Source: JALORV01 sp963769745 (lineage in GTDB: Bacteria; Pseudomonadota; Gammaproteobacteria; Burkholderiales; Burkholderiaceae_F). Taken from it: a stretch of DNA of 64,000 nt. The notes under the pieces were generated by a model. It searched no databases, was not told where the DNA came from, and saw only the letters and a list, made by a program, of their open reading frames with translations. This document shows, in pieces, positions 26,498 to 34,947 of this stretch. The position numbers were made by a program, and so were the translations under genes. The stretch is from positions 1 through 64,000 of the forward strand of contig CAVYNB010000019.1 of the NCBI GenBank assembly GCA_963769745.1, written 5' to 3'. Every line of letters begins with the position of its first letter. The stretch's first letter is position 1.

Positions 26498-27974
26498 ATG
26501 ATGGACGGCAGCTGGACCGCCGCGGCAGGTTCGCATCACTTCATCGGCAACCGGTGGGTGGCATCCTCGACCGGACAGATCGATCGATGTCGTCGATCCG
26601 TCCGACGGCCACCCCTTTGCGAAGATCGCTCGCGGCACGGCCGCGGACATCGATCGGGCCCAGCGCAGTGCGCGCCAGGCGCTGGGCGATTCGTTCGATG
26701 GCGACTGGGGCCGGATGACGGCGACCGCGCGCGGCCGCCTGCTGATGAAACTGTCGACGGCCGTGCTGGATCATCACGAGGAACTGGCGCGGCTCGAATC
26801 GCGCACCACCGGCAAACCGCTGACCCAGGGCCGCGCCGACGCAACGGCGCTTGCACGCTACTTCGAGTATTACGCCGGCGCCGCCGACAAGCTGCACGGC
26901 GAGACGATCCCGTACCAGTCCGGCATGACGGTGCTGACGATCCGCGAGCCGCACGGCGTCACCGGGCACATCATTCCCTGGAATTATCCGATGCAGATCT
27001 TCGGTCGCAGCGTCGGCGCAGCGCTCGCGGCGGGCAACGCCTGTGTGATCAAGCCGGCGGAGGATGCTTGTCTGTCGCTGCTGCGCGTCGCGGAGCTTGC
27101 GGCCGAGGTCGGGTTCCCGGACGGTGCACTGAACGTCGTCACCGGCTACGGCGCCGAGGCCGGAGCCGCACTGGCGGCACACGGCGGGATCGATCACATT
27201 TCATTCACCGGATCACCGGTCACCGGGTCAGCCGTGGCGCAGGCGGCAGCGCGACACCATTGTCCGGTGACGCTGGAACTCGGCGGCAAGTCGCCGCAGA
27301 TCGTCTTTGCCGATGCGAACCTCGACGAGGTCCTGCCGGTCGTCGTCAATGCGATCGTGCAGAACTGCGGGCAGACCTGTTCGGCGGGGAGTCGATTGCT
27401 GGTCGAGCGCGCCGTCTACGAGGAACTGGTCGCGCGCGCCGGTGAGGCGATCACGCGACTGCGCGTCGGTCCGGCACTGGCCGACCTCGACGCCGGGCCG
27501 CTGATCCGGCAGAGCCAGCTGCAGAAGGTCTGGGACTTCCTCAGCCTCGCCGAGCACGACGGCATTCCGCTGGCAGCGCACGGCTCGGTCGTCGACGACG
27601 CGCCGCAGTCGGGCTTCTACCAGGCGCCCACCCTGCTGCGCGACGTGCCGCCGATGCATCGACTCGCGCAGGAGGAGATCTTCGGACCGGTGCTGGCCGC
27701 CATGCCCTTCGACTCCGAGGACGAGGCCATGCGCCTTGCCAACGGCACGCCGTTCGGACTGGTGGCCGGCGTCTGGACGCGCGATGGAGCACGCCAGATG
27801 CGCGTTGCACGCCGGCTGCGCTGCGGCCAGGTCTTCATCAACAACTATGGCGCCGGTGGTGGCATCGAACTGCCGTTCGGCGGAGTCAAGGCTAGCGGCT
27901 ACGGACGCGAGAAGGGCTTCGAGGCGCTGCTCGGCTTCACGACGCTCAAGACGATCGCGATCAGGCATGGCTGA
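26498..27974 (+). CDS. Aldehyde dehydrogenase, one frameshift
   Basis: This NAD(P)-dependent aldehyde dehydrogenase is about 491 residues after repair. The N-terminus MMDGSWTAAAGSHHFIGNRW is separated from IDVVDPSDGHPFAKIARG by a frame change inside ATCGATCGAT at 26579-26588. The rest is intact: VTGHIIPWNYPMQIF, FTGSPVTGSAVAQ, the catalytic Glu in TLELGGKSPQIV and the catalytic Cys in QNCGQTCSAGSR. The cofactor and substrate range cannot be given precisely; betaine-aldehyde or gamma-glutamyl-type ALDHs are closest in feel. The downstream SDR gene suggests a shared catabolic role. Confidence 0.88.
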
Positions 27975-28066
27975 GGCGCTGATCGACAACCACGAGTCGC
28001 ATCCCTGCATCGCGCGCTGGGATTCACCGAGACAGAGCGCGTCGTTTTTCTCAGGAGGACATTGAC

Positions 28067-28831
28067 GTGAGCGGGCGTCTGGCGGGAAAGGTGGCGATCG
28101 TCACCGGAGCGGCGTCGGGTTTTGGCGCAGGCATTGCGTTGCGCTTTGCGCAGGAGGGCTGTGCGGTCGTCGTGGCCGACATCAGCGACGCGGCGGGCCA
28201 GCGCGTTGTCGATGACATCACCGCCGCCGGCGGGCGATCCCGATACGCACACGGCGACGTGTCGCGCTCGAATGACGTCAAGGCGCTGCTCGAGGCCGCG
28301 CTGTCGTCCTTCGGGCAGCTCGACATCGTCGTCAACAACGCCGGCACCACACATCGCAACCAGCCAATGCTCGGCGTCAGCGAAGCCGAGTTCGACCGCG
28401 TCTTTGCCGTCAATGTGAAATCGATCTACTGGACCGCGGTCCACATGGTGCCGTACTTCAGGACGCGCGGCAGCGGCTGCTTCGTCAACATCGCCTCGAC
28501 CGCGGGCGTGCGTCCGCGTCCCGGGCTCACCTGGTACAACGGCAGCAAAGGGGCCGTCATCACGACGAGCAAGTCGATGGCCGCCGAGCTCGGGCCGGAC
28601 AACATCCGCGTCAACTGCGTCAACCCGGTGATCGGTGCGACCGGTCTGGTCGAGGAGTTCATGGGCATGCCCGACACGCCGGAAAATCGCAAGAAATTCC
28701 TGGCGACGATACCGCTCGGCCGTTATTCCACTCCGGACGATGTCGCCGCCGCCTGCGTGTTCCTCGCTTCGGACGAAGCCCGCTTCATCACCGGCGCCAG
28801 CCTCGAGGTCGACGGCGGCCGCTGCGTTTAA
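28067..28831 (+). CDS. SDR-family oxidoreductase
   Basis: This classical short-chain dehydrogenase has 254 residues. The NAD(P) motif is VTGAASGFGAGIA (residues 13-25), followed by NNAG, the catalytic Ser in NIASTAG, and YNGSK where classical SDRs have YxxSK (Tyr and Lys present). An adenine-pocket aspartate (VVVADISD) predicts NAD(H) preference. Translation starts at GTG, with AGGAGG eight bases upstream. The gene follows the aldehyde dehydrogenase by 92 bases. Substrate unknown. Confidence 0.92.
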   Translation: MSGRLAGKVAIVTGAASGFGAGIALRFAQEGCAVVVADISDAAGQRVVDDITAAGGRSRYAHGDVSRSNDVKALLEAALSSFGQLDIVVNNAGTTHRNQPMLGVSEAEFDRVFAVNVKSIYWTAVHMVPYFRTRGSGCFVNIASTAGVRPRPGLTWYNGSKGAVITTSKSMAAELGPDNIRVNCVNPVIGATGLVEEFMGMPDTPENRKKFLATIPLGRYSTPDDVAAACVFLASDEARFITGASLEVDGGRCV

Positions 28832-28876
28832 CGTTTCCGTACAGCGGTGCGCTTGGCTTTGCGCTTAGCTTTGTGC

Positions 28877-30560
28877 TTAGCGCCGTTTCAGCAGCAGGCT
28901 GAACGAACGCACGACACCGGCGCTCGACTCGCGCACCCGCAGGCGCAGGCCGCCGAGCGTGATGGTGTCTCCGCTTGCCGCGCGTCCCCGTAGCAGCCGT
29001 GCGGCGTACTCGCCGAGCGTCGTTTCGCGCTGCAGGCCGTGCGGAACCTCGGCGCCGTAGTAATCCTGCAGGTCACCCAGCGTGGCCGAGGCCGCCAGCG
29101 TCAGCTCGCCGTCCACCGCGGCGGGCGCAAAGATCTCCTCCAGCGCGCCGACCTGTTCGGCCGGCGCAACGACGGCGACCAGATCGCCACTGCGCAGCTC
29201 GGTGGGCTCGACGATGCGGCCGTCACGCTCGAGCTCGATCAGGCGCGCGCCCTCCGGCCAGTCGATATCGTCGAGCGCCCGGCGCGTCGCGGGCGCGCCT
29301 TCGGCGACGACGAACTGCACCACCTCCCGCACATGGACGCCACCGTCGAGCGGCGCCGTGGCGAGCGCAGCGCGCGGACGGCCCGCGCGCACGCTGCGCC
29401 AGCCGTGCCGCGACCGGCAGCGACCCGCCCTGCAGCAGCAGCGACAGCAGGACGATGAAGAATGCGATGTGGAACAGCAGCTGCGCCTGCGGTATCCCGG
29501 CCACCAGTGGAAAGAGCCCGAGCACGATCGGGACCGCACCGCGCATGCCGATCCAGCCGATGAACGCAATCTCCCGCGCCGGGTATCGGAACGGCAAGAG
29601 GCATGCAGCCACCGCAAGCGGTCGCGCGACGAAGAGCAGCACGGCGGCAATCAGCAGGGCCGGACCCGCGACGTCGAGCAGGCCGCGCACATCGGTGATG
29701 AGGCCCAGCACGAGAAACATGCCGGCCTGGGCCAGCCAGGCAAACCCGTCACTGACGCGCAGCACATCCTCGCCGACGTGCGCGCGACGGTGTGCGATCA
29801 GCATGCCGGCCAGGTAGATCGCGAGGAAGCCGCTGCCGCCCAGCAGGTTGGTCAGGGCGAACGTGGCCAGTCCTCCGGACTGGATCAGCAGCGCATACAG
29901 GCCCTCTTCGAGGCGCACACGCGCGACCGCCAGTGAAAGCAGATAGCCCAGCACGACGCCCACGAGCACGCCGATGCCGAGTTGCTGCAGGAACATCGGC
30001 AGAAGGTCCGCGATCGACTGCGCGGGCGACCGTATGAGTTCGATGACGCCCAGGGTCAGGAACACCGCCATCGGATCGTTGATGCCAGATTCGACCTCGA
30101 GCGTCGATTCGACGCGTTCGTTGAGGCGCAGTCCGCTGTTGCCCAGCAGTGCAAACGTCGCCGCCGCGTCGGTCGAGCCGACGATCGAACCCAGCAGCAG
30201 TCCGTAGCGCCAGTCGAGGTCGAGGAGCCAGGCGCCCGCCACGCCGACGAGCGCCGCGGTCAGGATCACACCAAGGGTCGCCAGCGTCAGCGACGGCGCT
30301 GCAACCATGCGGAATGTCGCCAGTCGCGTCCGCAGGCCGCCATCGAGCAGGATCACCGCCAGCGCGAGGTTGCCGACCAGCACGGCCGTCTCCAGTTCGA
30401 TGTGCACCCATCGCACCTGGGGCAGTTCGGTTGCGAAGAGGCCCACCGCGAGGAAGACGAGCAGCGACGGCACGCCGATCTTCTGCGAAGCGGCGGACAG
30501 CGCAATCGCCACGAAACAGAGCAGACCGGCGATCAGGAGAGTCTGGTTGAGCACGTCCAT
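28877..30560 (-). CDS. K+/H+ (or Na+/H+) antiporter of NhaP2/CvrA type, one frameshift
   Basis: The protein is a CPA1-family antiporter of about 560 residues with 12 or 13 membrane segments (MDVLNQTLLIAGLLCFV start; key residues in GSTDAAATFALLG and VESGINDPMAVFLTLG). A cytoplasmic tail carries a TrkA-C/RCK_C domain (RSGDLVAVVAPAEQV) and a C-terminal transporter-associated domain. One extra C in the CCC at 29382-29384 shifts the frame between LPVAARLAQRARG and RPRAALATAPLDGGVHV. Repair gives an intact NhaP2-like protein. It probably exchanges K+ or Na+ for H+ to protect pH or ion balance. Confidence 0.87.
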
Positions 30561-30666
30561 GTCGCGATTTGATCACGACCCGGGTATCGGGCCCTCACGA
30601 GGGTGCGCGGTGTCCCAATCAGCGCTTCATGCTCGCGCCGCCTGTCGACGACAAACCCGCGAACGT

Positions 30667-31923
30667 TCAGACCGTGTGTTCGCGCAGCACAGGCCGCGCG
30701 CTGTCCGCTCCGGTCGACGCGGGCTGCACGAAACCCAGGGCCGCTTCGCGATAGTGCCGTGCCGCCTCGGCGTCGTCGCCGACGGCTTCCGCCAGGCGCG
30801 CGAGCGCCACCAGTGTCGCGGGCTGCTTGCTGATCTGCAGGCTTTCGTTCAGGTAACTGCCGGACTTGCCCCACAACTGCTCACGCAGGCACAGCACGCC
30901 GGCGGTGCGCAGCAGGACCGCACGGATCGAGTCCTCGCGCGGTGACTCCGCGAGCCAGCGTTCGACGCGCTCCAGCTGGTCCCGGGCGGGGAACGACTGT
31001 GCGCGCGCGTACTCGTCGAGCAGCCATTCGCACGTTTCGTCCCATTCGGAGCGCGGCAGCTTCAGCGCCTGCTCGATCGCCTCGGCCGCGCGGCCGCCGC
31101 GTCCGGCGACGTTGAGCAGCCGCGCCGCCTCCAGCGCCACCTCGGGCAACGCGCGATCGGCGGCCGGGATCGCCTTCCAGGCCTCTTCGAGCGAGGCCGG
31201 GTCGTAGCGCTGAGCGAGCAGCAGCTCGCCATAGGCCGCAAGCTTCAGTTTGCGCACGAGCACCGGATGCAGCGCATTGCGCTTTTCGAGTGCGCGCATC
31301 GCCTTGAGCGCCTCGTCCCAGCGCCCGGACTGAAGATTCGCATTGAGCGCAATGCGCATCGCGTGAATGTGGCGCGCACCCGCGCCCTGGAGCCGGTCGA
31401 TCGCGCCGAGCGCGGCGTCGTTTTCGCGCTGCTCGGACCACATCTCCGCACTCGCGACCAGGCGCGCGGTGTCGACCTCACGGCTGTCCTCGGCGCGTGT
31501 GAGCCAGTCGTCACGGCGGCCGTACTCCTGCATCCGATGGGCCGCCCGGGCCCCGATCAGCGCTGCCACGCCTGCCGTCGACGATGAGGACTGCGCCGCA
31601 CGCGCCGCTTTTTCGGCGCGCGCAAAGCGGCCTTCAAGAAGACTGCGCACGGCTTCGACCAGGGCCTGCTGTCCACCGACTTCTTCGCGGCGCGCGCGAT
31701 ACAGGCGCACCTGCTCGGGAAAATCGATCATCCGCTGCAATGCGCGCCCGCCCCAGTAGGCCAGCAGCAGTACCCCGGCCAGCAGCAGCAGGAACAGGTT
31801 CAGCGAAACATCGAGGCGATATGGAGCAACAAGGAAGGCCACGTTGCCTGCGTTCACCTGCAGGACCATCGCCACCGCAGCGGCGAGCAACGAGAGGACG
31901 AGCGCCCAGGTGAGCCAGCGCAT
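30667..31923 (-). CDS. hemY: HemY-family TPR membrane protein
   Basis: This 418-residue inner-membrane protein has two N-terminal membrane segments (residues 5-25 and 43-60) and a long cytoplasmic TPR-like domain. It matches HemY_N with the stretch VAPYRLDVSLNLFLLLLAG. It is encoded in the hem operon, but its exact role in tetrapyrrole synthesis or regulation is not settled. The start overlaps the hemX stop (ATGA). Confidence 0.94.
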   Translation of the reverse strand: MRWLTWALVLSLLAAAVAMVLQVNAGNVAFLVAPYRLDVSLNLFLLLLAGVLLLAYWGGRALQRMIDFPEQVRLYRARREEVGGQQALVEAVRSLLEGRFARAEKAARAAQSSSSTAGVAALIGARAAHRMQEYGRRDDWLTRAEDSREVDTARLVASAEMWSEQRENDAALGAIDRLQGAGARHIHAMRIALNANLQSGRWDEALKAMRALEKRNALHPVLVRKLKLAAYGELLLAQRYDPASLEEAWKAIPAADRALPEVALEAARLLNVAGRGGRAAEAIEQALKLPRSEWDETCEWLLDEYARAQSFPARDQLERVERWLAESPREDSIRAVLLRTAGVLCLREQLWGKSGSYLNESLQISKQPATLVALARLAEAVGDDAEAARHYREAALGFVQPASTGADSARPVLREHTV

Positions 31924-33023
31924 CAGCGCCCCGGTGTGGTGCGCGCCGCGCGGACGGCGGCGAGGCTGTCGTTGATCTGCGGCACGTCCACCGACAATGC
32001 CGTCGAGCCCAGTTGCTTGAGCAATCCGAGCGCGGCCGCCGCATTCGGCTGGCGTATATCGACGTAACGGGTCATCAGCGCCTGTGCCTCGGCGAGGTCC
32101 GCGCGGAACAGCCGGTCATTGCGTCCGAGCAGCGCCTGGCGGGCGTTGAGCAGCCGCAGCTTGATCTGCAGCCGCACCAGCTGCTGCTGCTGCGGTTGCA
32201 ACAGCAGGGAGTCTGGTGTCTCGACCTGACGCAGGCGAACGAGATCGCGATACTCGCCGAGCTCGGACTGCAAGCGCTCGATCCAGCGTTCCCACCAGCG
32301 CGATCCGGGTGAGGGTGCCTGCGGGTCCACCGCCTTGCCGGGCGCCGCCTGCGGCGCGGGACGCGGGTCGGATACCAGTGGCCACAGATCAGCGCCCGCC
32401 GCCAGTTGATCGAGCTTCAGCGCCATGCCGGTGACATCCACCGTCGGCGCCACTTTCAAACGCTCGACATCGCGCGCAATGACGCGCCGTAGCGGCAGAA
32501 AACGCGCGCTGTCCGCACGCGCAAGCCGGGCATCCGCCGTCTGCAGCGCCGCCAGCGCGGTATTCACGTTGCCGCTGATCGCCAGTTCCTGGCCCGCCAT
32601 CGCGACCAGTCGTTCGACCTCGACCAGCACGGCTTCGTCGCGCCCGCGCGAGAGGTCGGCGTAAAGCTGCTCGAGCGCTTCGCGCTGCCCCTGCTCCTCG
32701 GCCAGGCGTGCTTCGAGCAGCGCGGCCCGCTCGCGGGCGGAGCGTGCCTCGGCATCGGCGCGATTCGCGGTTTCCATGGCCCGGGTCGTGGCCTGCTCCA
32801 GGTCGGTCAGGCGGCGCGCGGACTCCTTGCGCAACGCGCCGAGCTGCACGTGGGCATAGAGCGCCGCCACCAGGGCAATCACAACCACGACGACGGTGAT
32901 CCATGCGGAAGCCGACCCGCGCGGCGGTGACGCAACGGCAGGCGCAGCACCTGCGACAACGGCCGGCTCCGGCAGGGCGGGCGGCGACGCAGGTTCGCTG
33001 TTGGGCAGCGGGTTGTTCGTCAA
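31923..33023 (-). CDS. hemX: HemX membrane protein
   Basis: This 366-residue protein has a proline-rich N-terminus, one membrane segment (about residues 40-60) and a strong coiled coil (about 75-150, ESARRLTDLEQATTRAMETA). The C-terminal HemX domain follows. It is often annotated as a uroporphyrinogen C-methyltransferase but lacks the SAM-binding SUMT fold, so that enzymatic name should not be used. Its end overlaps hemY by ATGA, and it follows hemD by 82 bases. Confidence 0.93.
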   Translation of the reverse strand: MTNNPLPNSEPASPPALPEPAVVAGAAPAVASPPRGSASAWITVVVVVIALVAALYAHVQLGALRKESARRLTDLEQATTRAMETANRADAEARSARERAALLEARLAEEQGQREALEQLYADLSRGRDEAVLVEVERLVAMAGQELAISGNVNTALAALQTADARLARADSARFLPLRRVIARDVERLKVAPTVDVTGMALKLDQLAAGADLWPLVSDPRPAPQAAPGKAVDPQAPSPGSRWWERWIERLQSELGEYRDLVRLRQVETPDSLLLQPQQQQLVRLQIKLRLLNARQALLGRNDRLFRADLAEAQALMTRYVDIRQPNAAAALGLLKQLGSTALSVDVPQINDSLAAVRAARTTPGR

Positions 33024-33105
33024 GGCAGCGATCGTAGGGACGCGATCGGCAGATCGCGTGGACTGCGGCGCAAGCCGCCGCGCAAGCCTCCGCGAAGCGC
33101 GAGAG

Positions 33106-33876
33106 CTAGAGCGATTCTAGCCTTGCGACCACCGCGTCGTCGTCGGGAGCCGACAATTCGGCGCGCGTGTAGCCCGCAGCCAACAGCCGATCGCGTATGC
33201 GCTCGTGCGTTGCGATCGCCACGCCCTGCCGCAGCCATTCTCGTGCGCCCACTATGTCGGCCATCTGGCGGTCGAGCGCATCGACCGCCTCGCTGCTGGA
33301 AAAGACGGTGATCACGGGCAAGGACGACGCCATCGCACGCTGCACTTCGCTTCGCGCTGCCGGATCGATCGAAGGATCCGTGCGCGTGTACACCGCCAGA
33401 TCCTCGACCACCGCGCCGGCGGCACCAAAGCGCTCGGCCAGCCACTCGCGACCGTGCTGCGCCCGCAGGATCAGCACGCGGCGCGCCGTGCGGCCACACT
33501 GCTCCCATTCGGCCCAGAACGCTTCGGACCCCGCTGCGATATCCGATGCAGGTGCGACGACGAACGTGCCTGCGGGTGGCTTCAGGTTTTCACTTACCGC
33601 GGCGCCGGTCGCGGTACCGACCGCCCCGATGGCTGTGGTGCCTGGCCAGGCCCCATCGAGGAGGGCCGCTGCGGCGCGCACGGCCGCCGGGCTGACGAAG
33701 ACGGCAAGGTCGAAATCGGCCAGGCGGCCCAGTGTGCGTCGCGCATGCCCCCGGTCGGGTGCCGGGCCGATTTCGAAGACCGGCCACCCGAGTGCGTCCC
33801 AGCCGGCCGATCGCAGGCGCTGCAGGAGGCGCTCGCCGGCCCCAGCCGGGCGCGTGACGATGATCAGCGGTTTCAC
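33106..33876 (-). CDS. hemD: Uroporphyrinogen-III synthase
   Basis: This 256-residue cytoplasmic enzyme closes and inverts ring D of hydroxymethylbilane to give uroporphyrinogen III. It starts MKPLIIVTRPAGAGERLLQRL and has the conserved VFVSPAAVRAA region, VLILRAQHGREWLAERF and TVFSSSEAVDAL. The sequence identity of this family is low, but the context (hemC upstream and hemX downstream) makes the assignment firm. Confidence 0.94.
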   Translation of the reverse strand: MKPLIIVTRPAGAGERLLQRLRSAGWDALGWPVFEIGPAPDRGHARRTLGRLADFDLAVFVSPAAVRAAAALLDGAWPGTTAIGAVGTATGAAVSENLKPPAGTFVVAPASDIAAGSEAFWAEWEQCGRTARRVLILRAQHGREWLAERFGAAGAVVEDLAVYTRTDPSIDPAARSEVQRAMASSLPVITVFSSSEAVDALDRQMADIVGAREWLRQGVAIATHERIRDRLLAAGYTRAELSAPDDDAVVARLESL

Positions 33877-33909
33877 GGCCCGAGTTTGGGTCAGGGGTCA
33901 GGGTCAGGC

Positions 33910-34833
33910 TCAGGCCAGACCCAGCAAGCGCAGTGCACCGCGCTCCTTCAGATGCGCCACGGCCTCGGCCGCCAGGGCGTCGGCGTCCGCCAGAGCGCCG
34001 AAAGACTCCGTTTCGACGTATTCACCGGTCGCGGCATTGCCGACCAGCGCGCGCAGTCGGAGATGGTTTCCTTCGACCTCCGCATACGCCGCGAGCGGTA
34101 CCTGGCAACTGCCACCGAGCCCGCGCGAGACCCCGCGCTCGGCCGCCGTGGCAGCGCGCGTTGCCGCATCGTCGAGAGGAGCAAGCAGTTCCGCTGTCTC
34201 CCGATCGTCACTGAGGACCTCGATGCCCAGCGCCCCCTGCCCCGGCGCCGGCAGCGACACCGTCGTCGGGATGACCTGTCGTATGCGGGCCGACATTCCA
34301 AGCCGCTTCAATCCGGCGGCGGCCATCACCAGCGCATCGAAGTCGCCGCGATCGAGCTTGGCCAGTCGCGTGTTGACGTTGCCGCGAATCGCCTCGATCA
34401 GCAACGTGGGAAAGCGGGCGCGCAGCATGAGTTCGCGGCGCAGGCTCGAGGTGCCGACGCGCGCACCCGGCGGAAGCTCATCGAGTGTCGCGTAGCGGTT
34501 CGAGACGAGGCAATCGCGCGGATCCTCGCGCTTCATCACGGCGGCCAGCGCGAACTCGGGCGCGAGTTCCATCGGCACGTCCTTCAACGAATGCACGGCC
34601 AGATGGGCGCGTCGTTCGAGCAGGGCAACCTCGAGTTCCTTGACGAACAGTCCCTTGCCGCCAACCTTGGACAGCGTGCGGTCGAGGATCTGGTCGCCGC
34701 GGGTTGTCATGCCGAGCAGTTCGACCAACGTTCCCGGGTGGCGGCTCGCCAGCAGATCGCGCACGTGCTCGGCCTGCCACAGCGCCAGCGGACTTTCGCG
34801 CGTGGCGATGACGACGCGCGCCGGAGCATTCAT
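33910..34833 (-). CDS. hemC: Hydroxymethylbilane synthase (porphobilinogen deaminase)
   Basis: This 307-residue enzyme polymerises four porphobilinogen molecules. It has the usual ATRESPLALWQAEHVRDLL start, KDVPMELAPEFALAAVMKRE, GTSSLRRE and IRGNVNTRLAKLDRGDFDAL. The dipyrromethane-cofactor cysteine is in GGSCQVPLAAYAE. It is the first gene of the hemCDXY run and lies divergent to ppc. The intergenic region of 114 bases must hold both promoters. Confidence 0.97.
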   Translation of the reverse strand: MNAPARVVIATRESPLALWQAEHVRDLLASRHPGTLVELLGMTTRGDQILDRTLSKVGGKGLFVKELEVALLERRAHLAVHSLKDVPMELAPEFALAAVMKREDPRDCLVSNRYATLDELPPGARVGTSSLRRELMLRARFPTLLIEAIRGNVNTRLAKLDRGDFDALVMAAAGLKRLGMSARIRQVIPTTVSLPAPGQGALGIEVLSDDRETAELLAPLDDAATRAATAAERGVSRGLGGSCQVPLAAYAEVEGNHLRLRALVGNAATGEYVETESFGALADADALAAEAVAHLKERGALRLLGLA

Positions 34834-34947
34834 CGGCGCTTTTCTCTCACTGCTTCTTTCACTGCGAAACCCATGGAAAAATGCGCGGCGAGTCTAGCAT
34901 CGGCCCCTCGCGCTTCATGCATCATGTGCGCGATTGGAAGCTTGCAG

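Noticed and set aside
31923..33023. Enzymatic name uroporphyrinogen C-methyltransferase for HemX
   Set aside because: The protein has one membrane helix, a coiled coil and the HemX domain but no SUMT-type SAM-binding fold.
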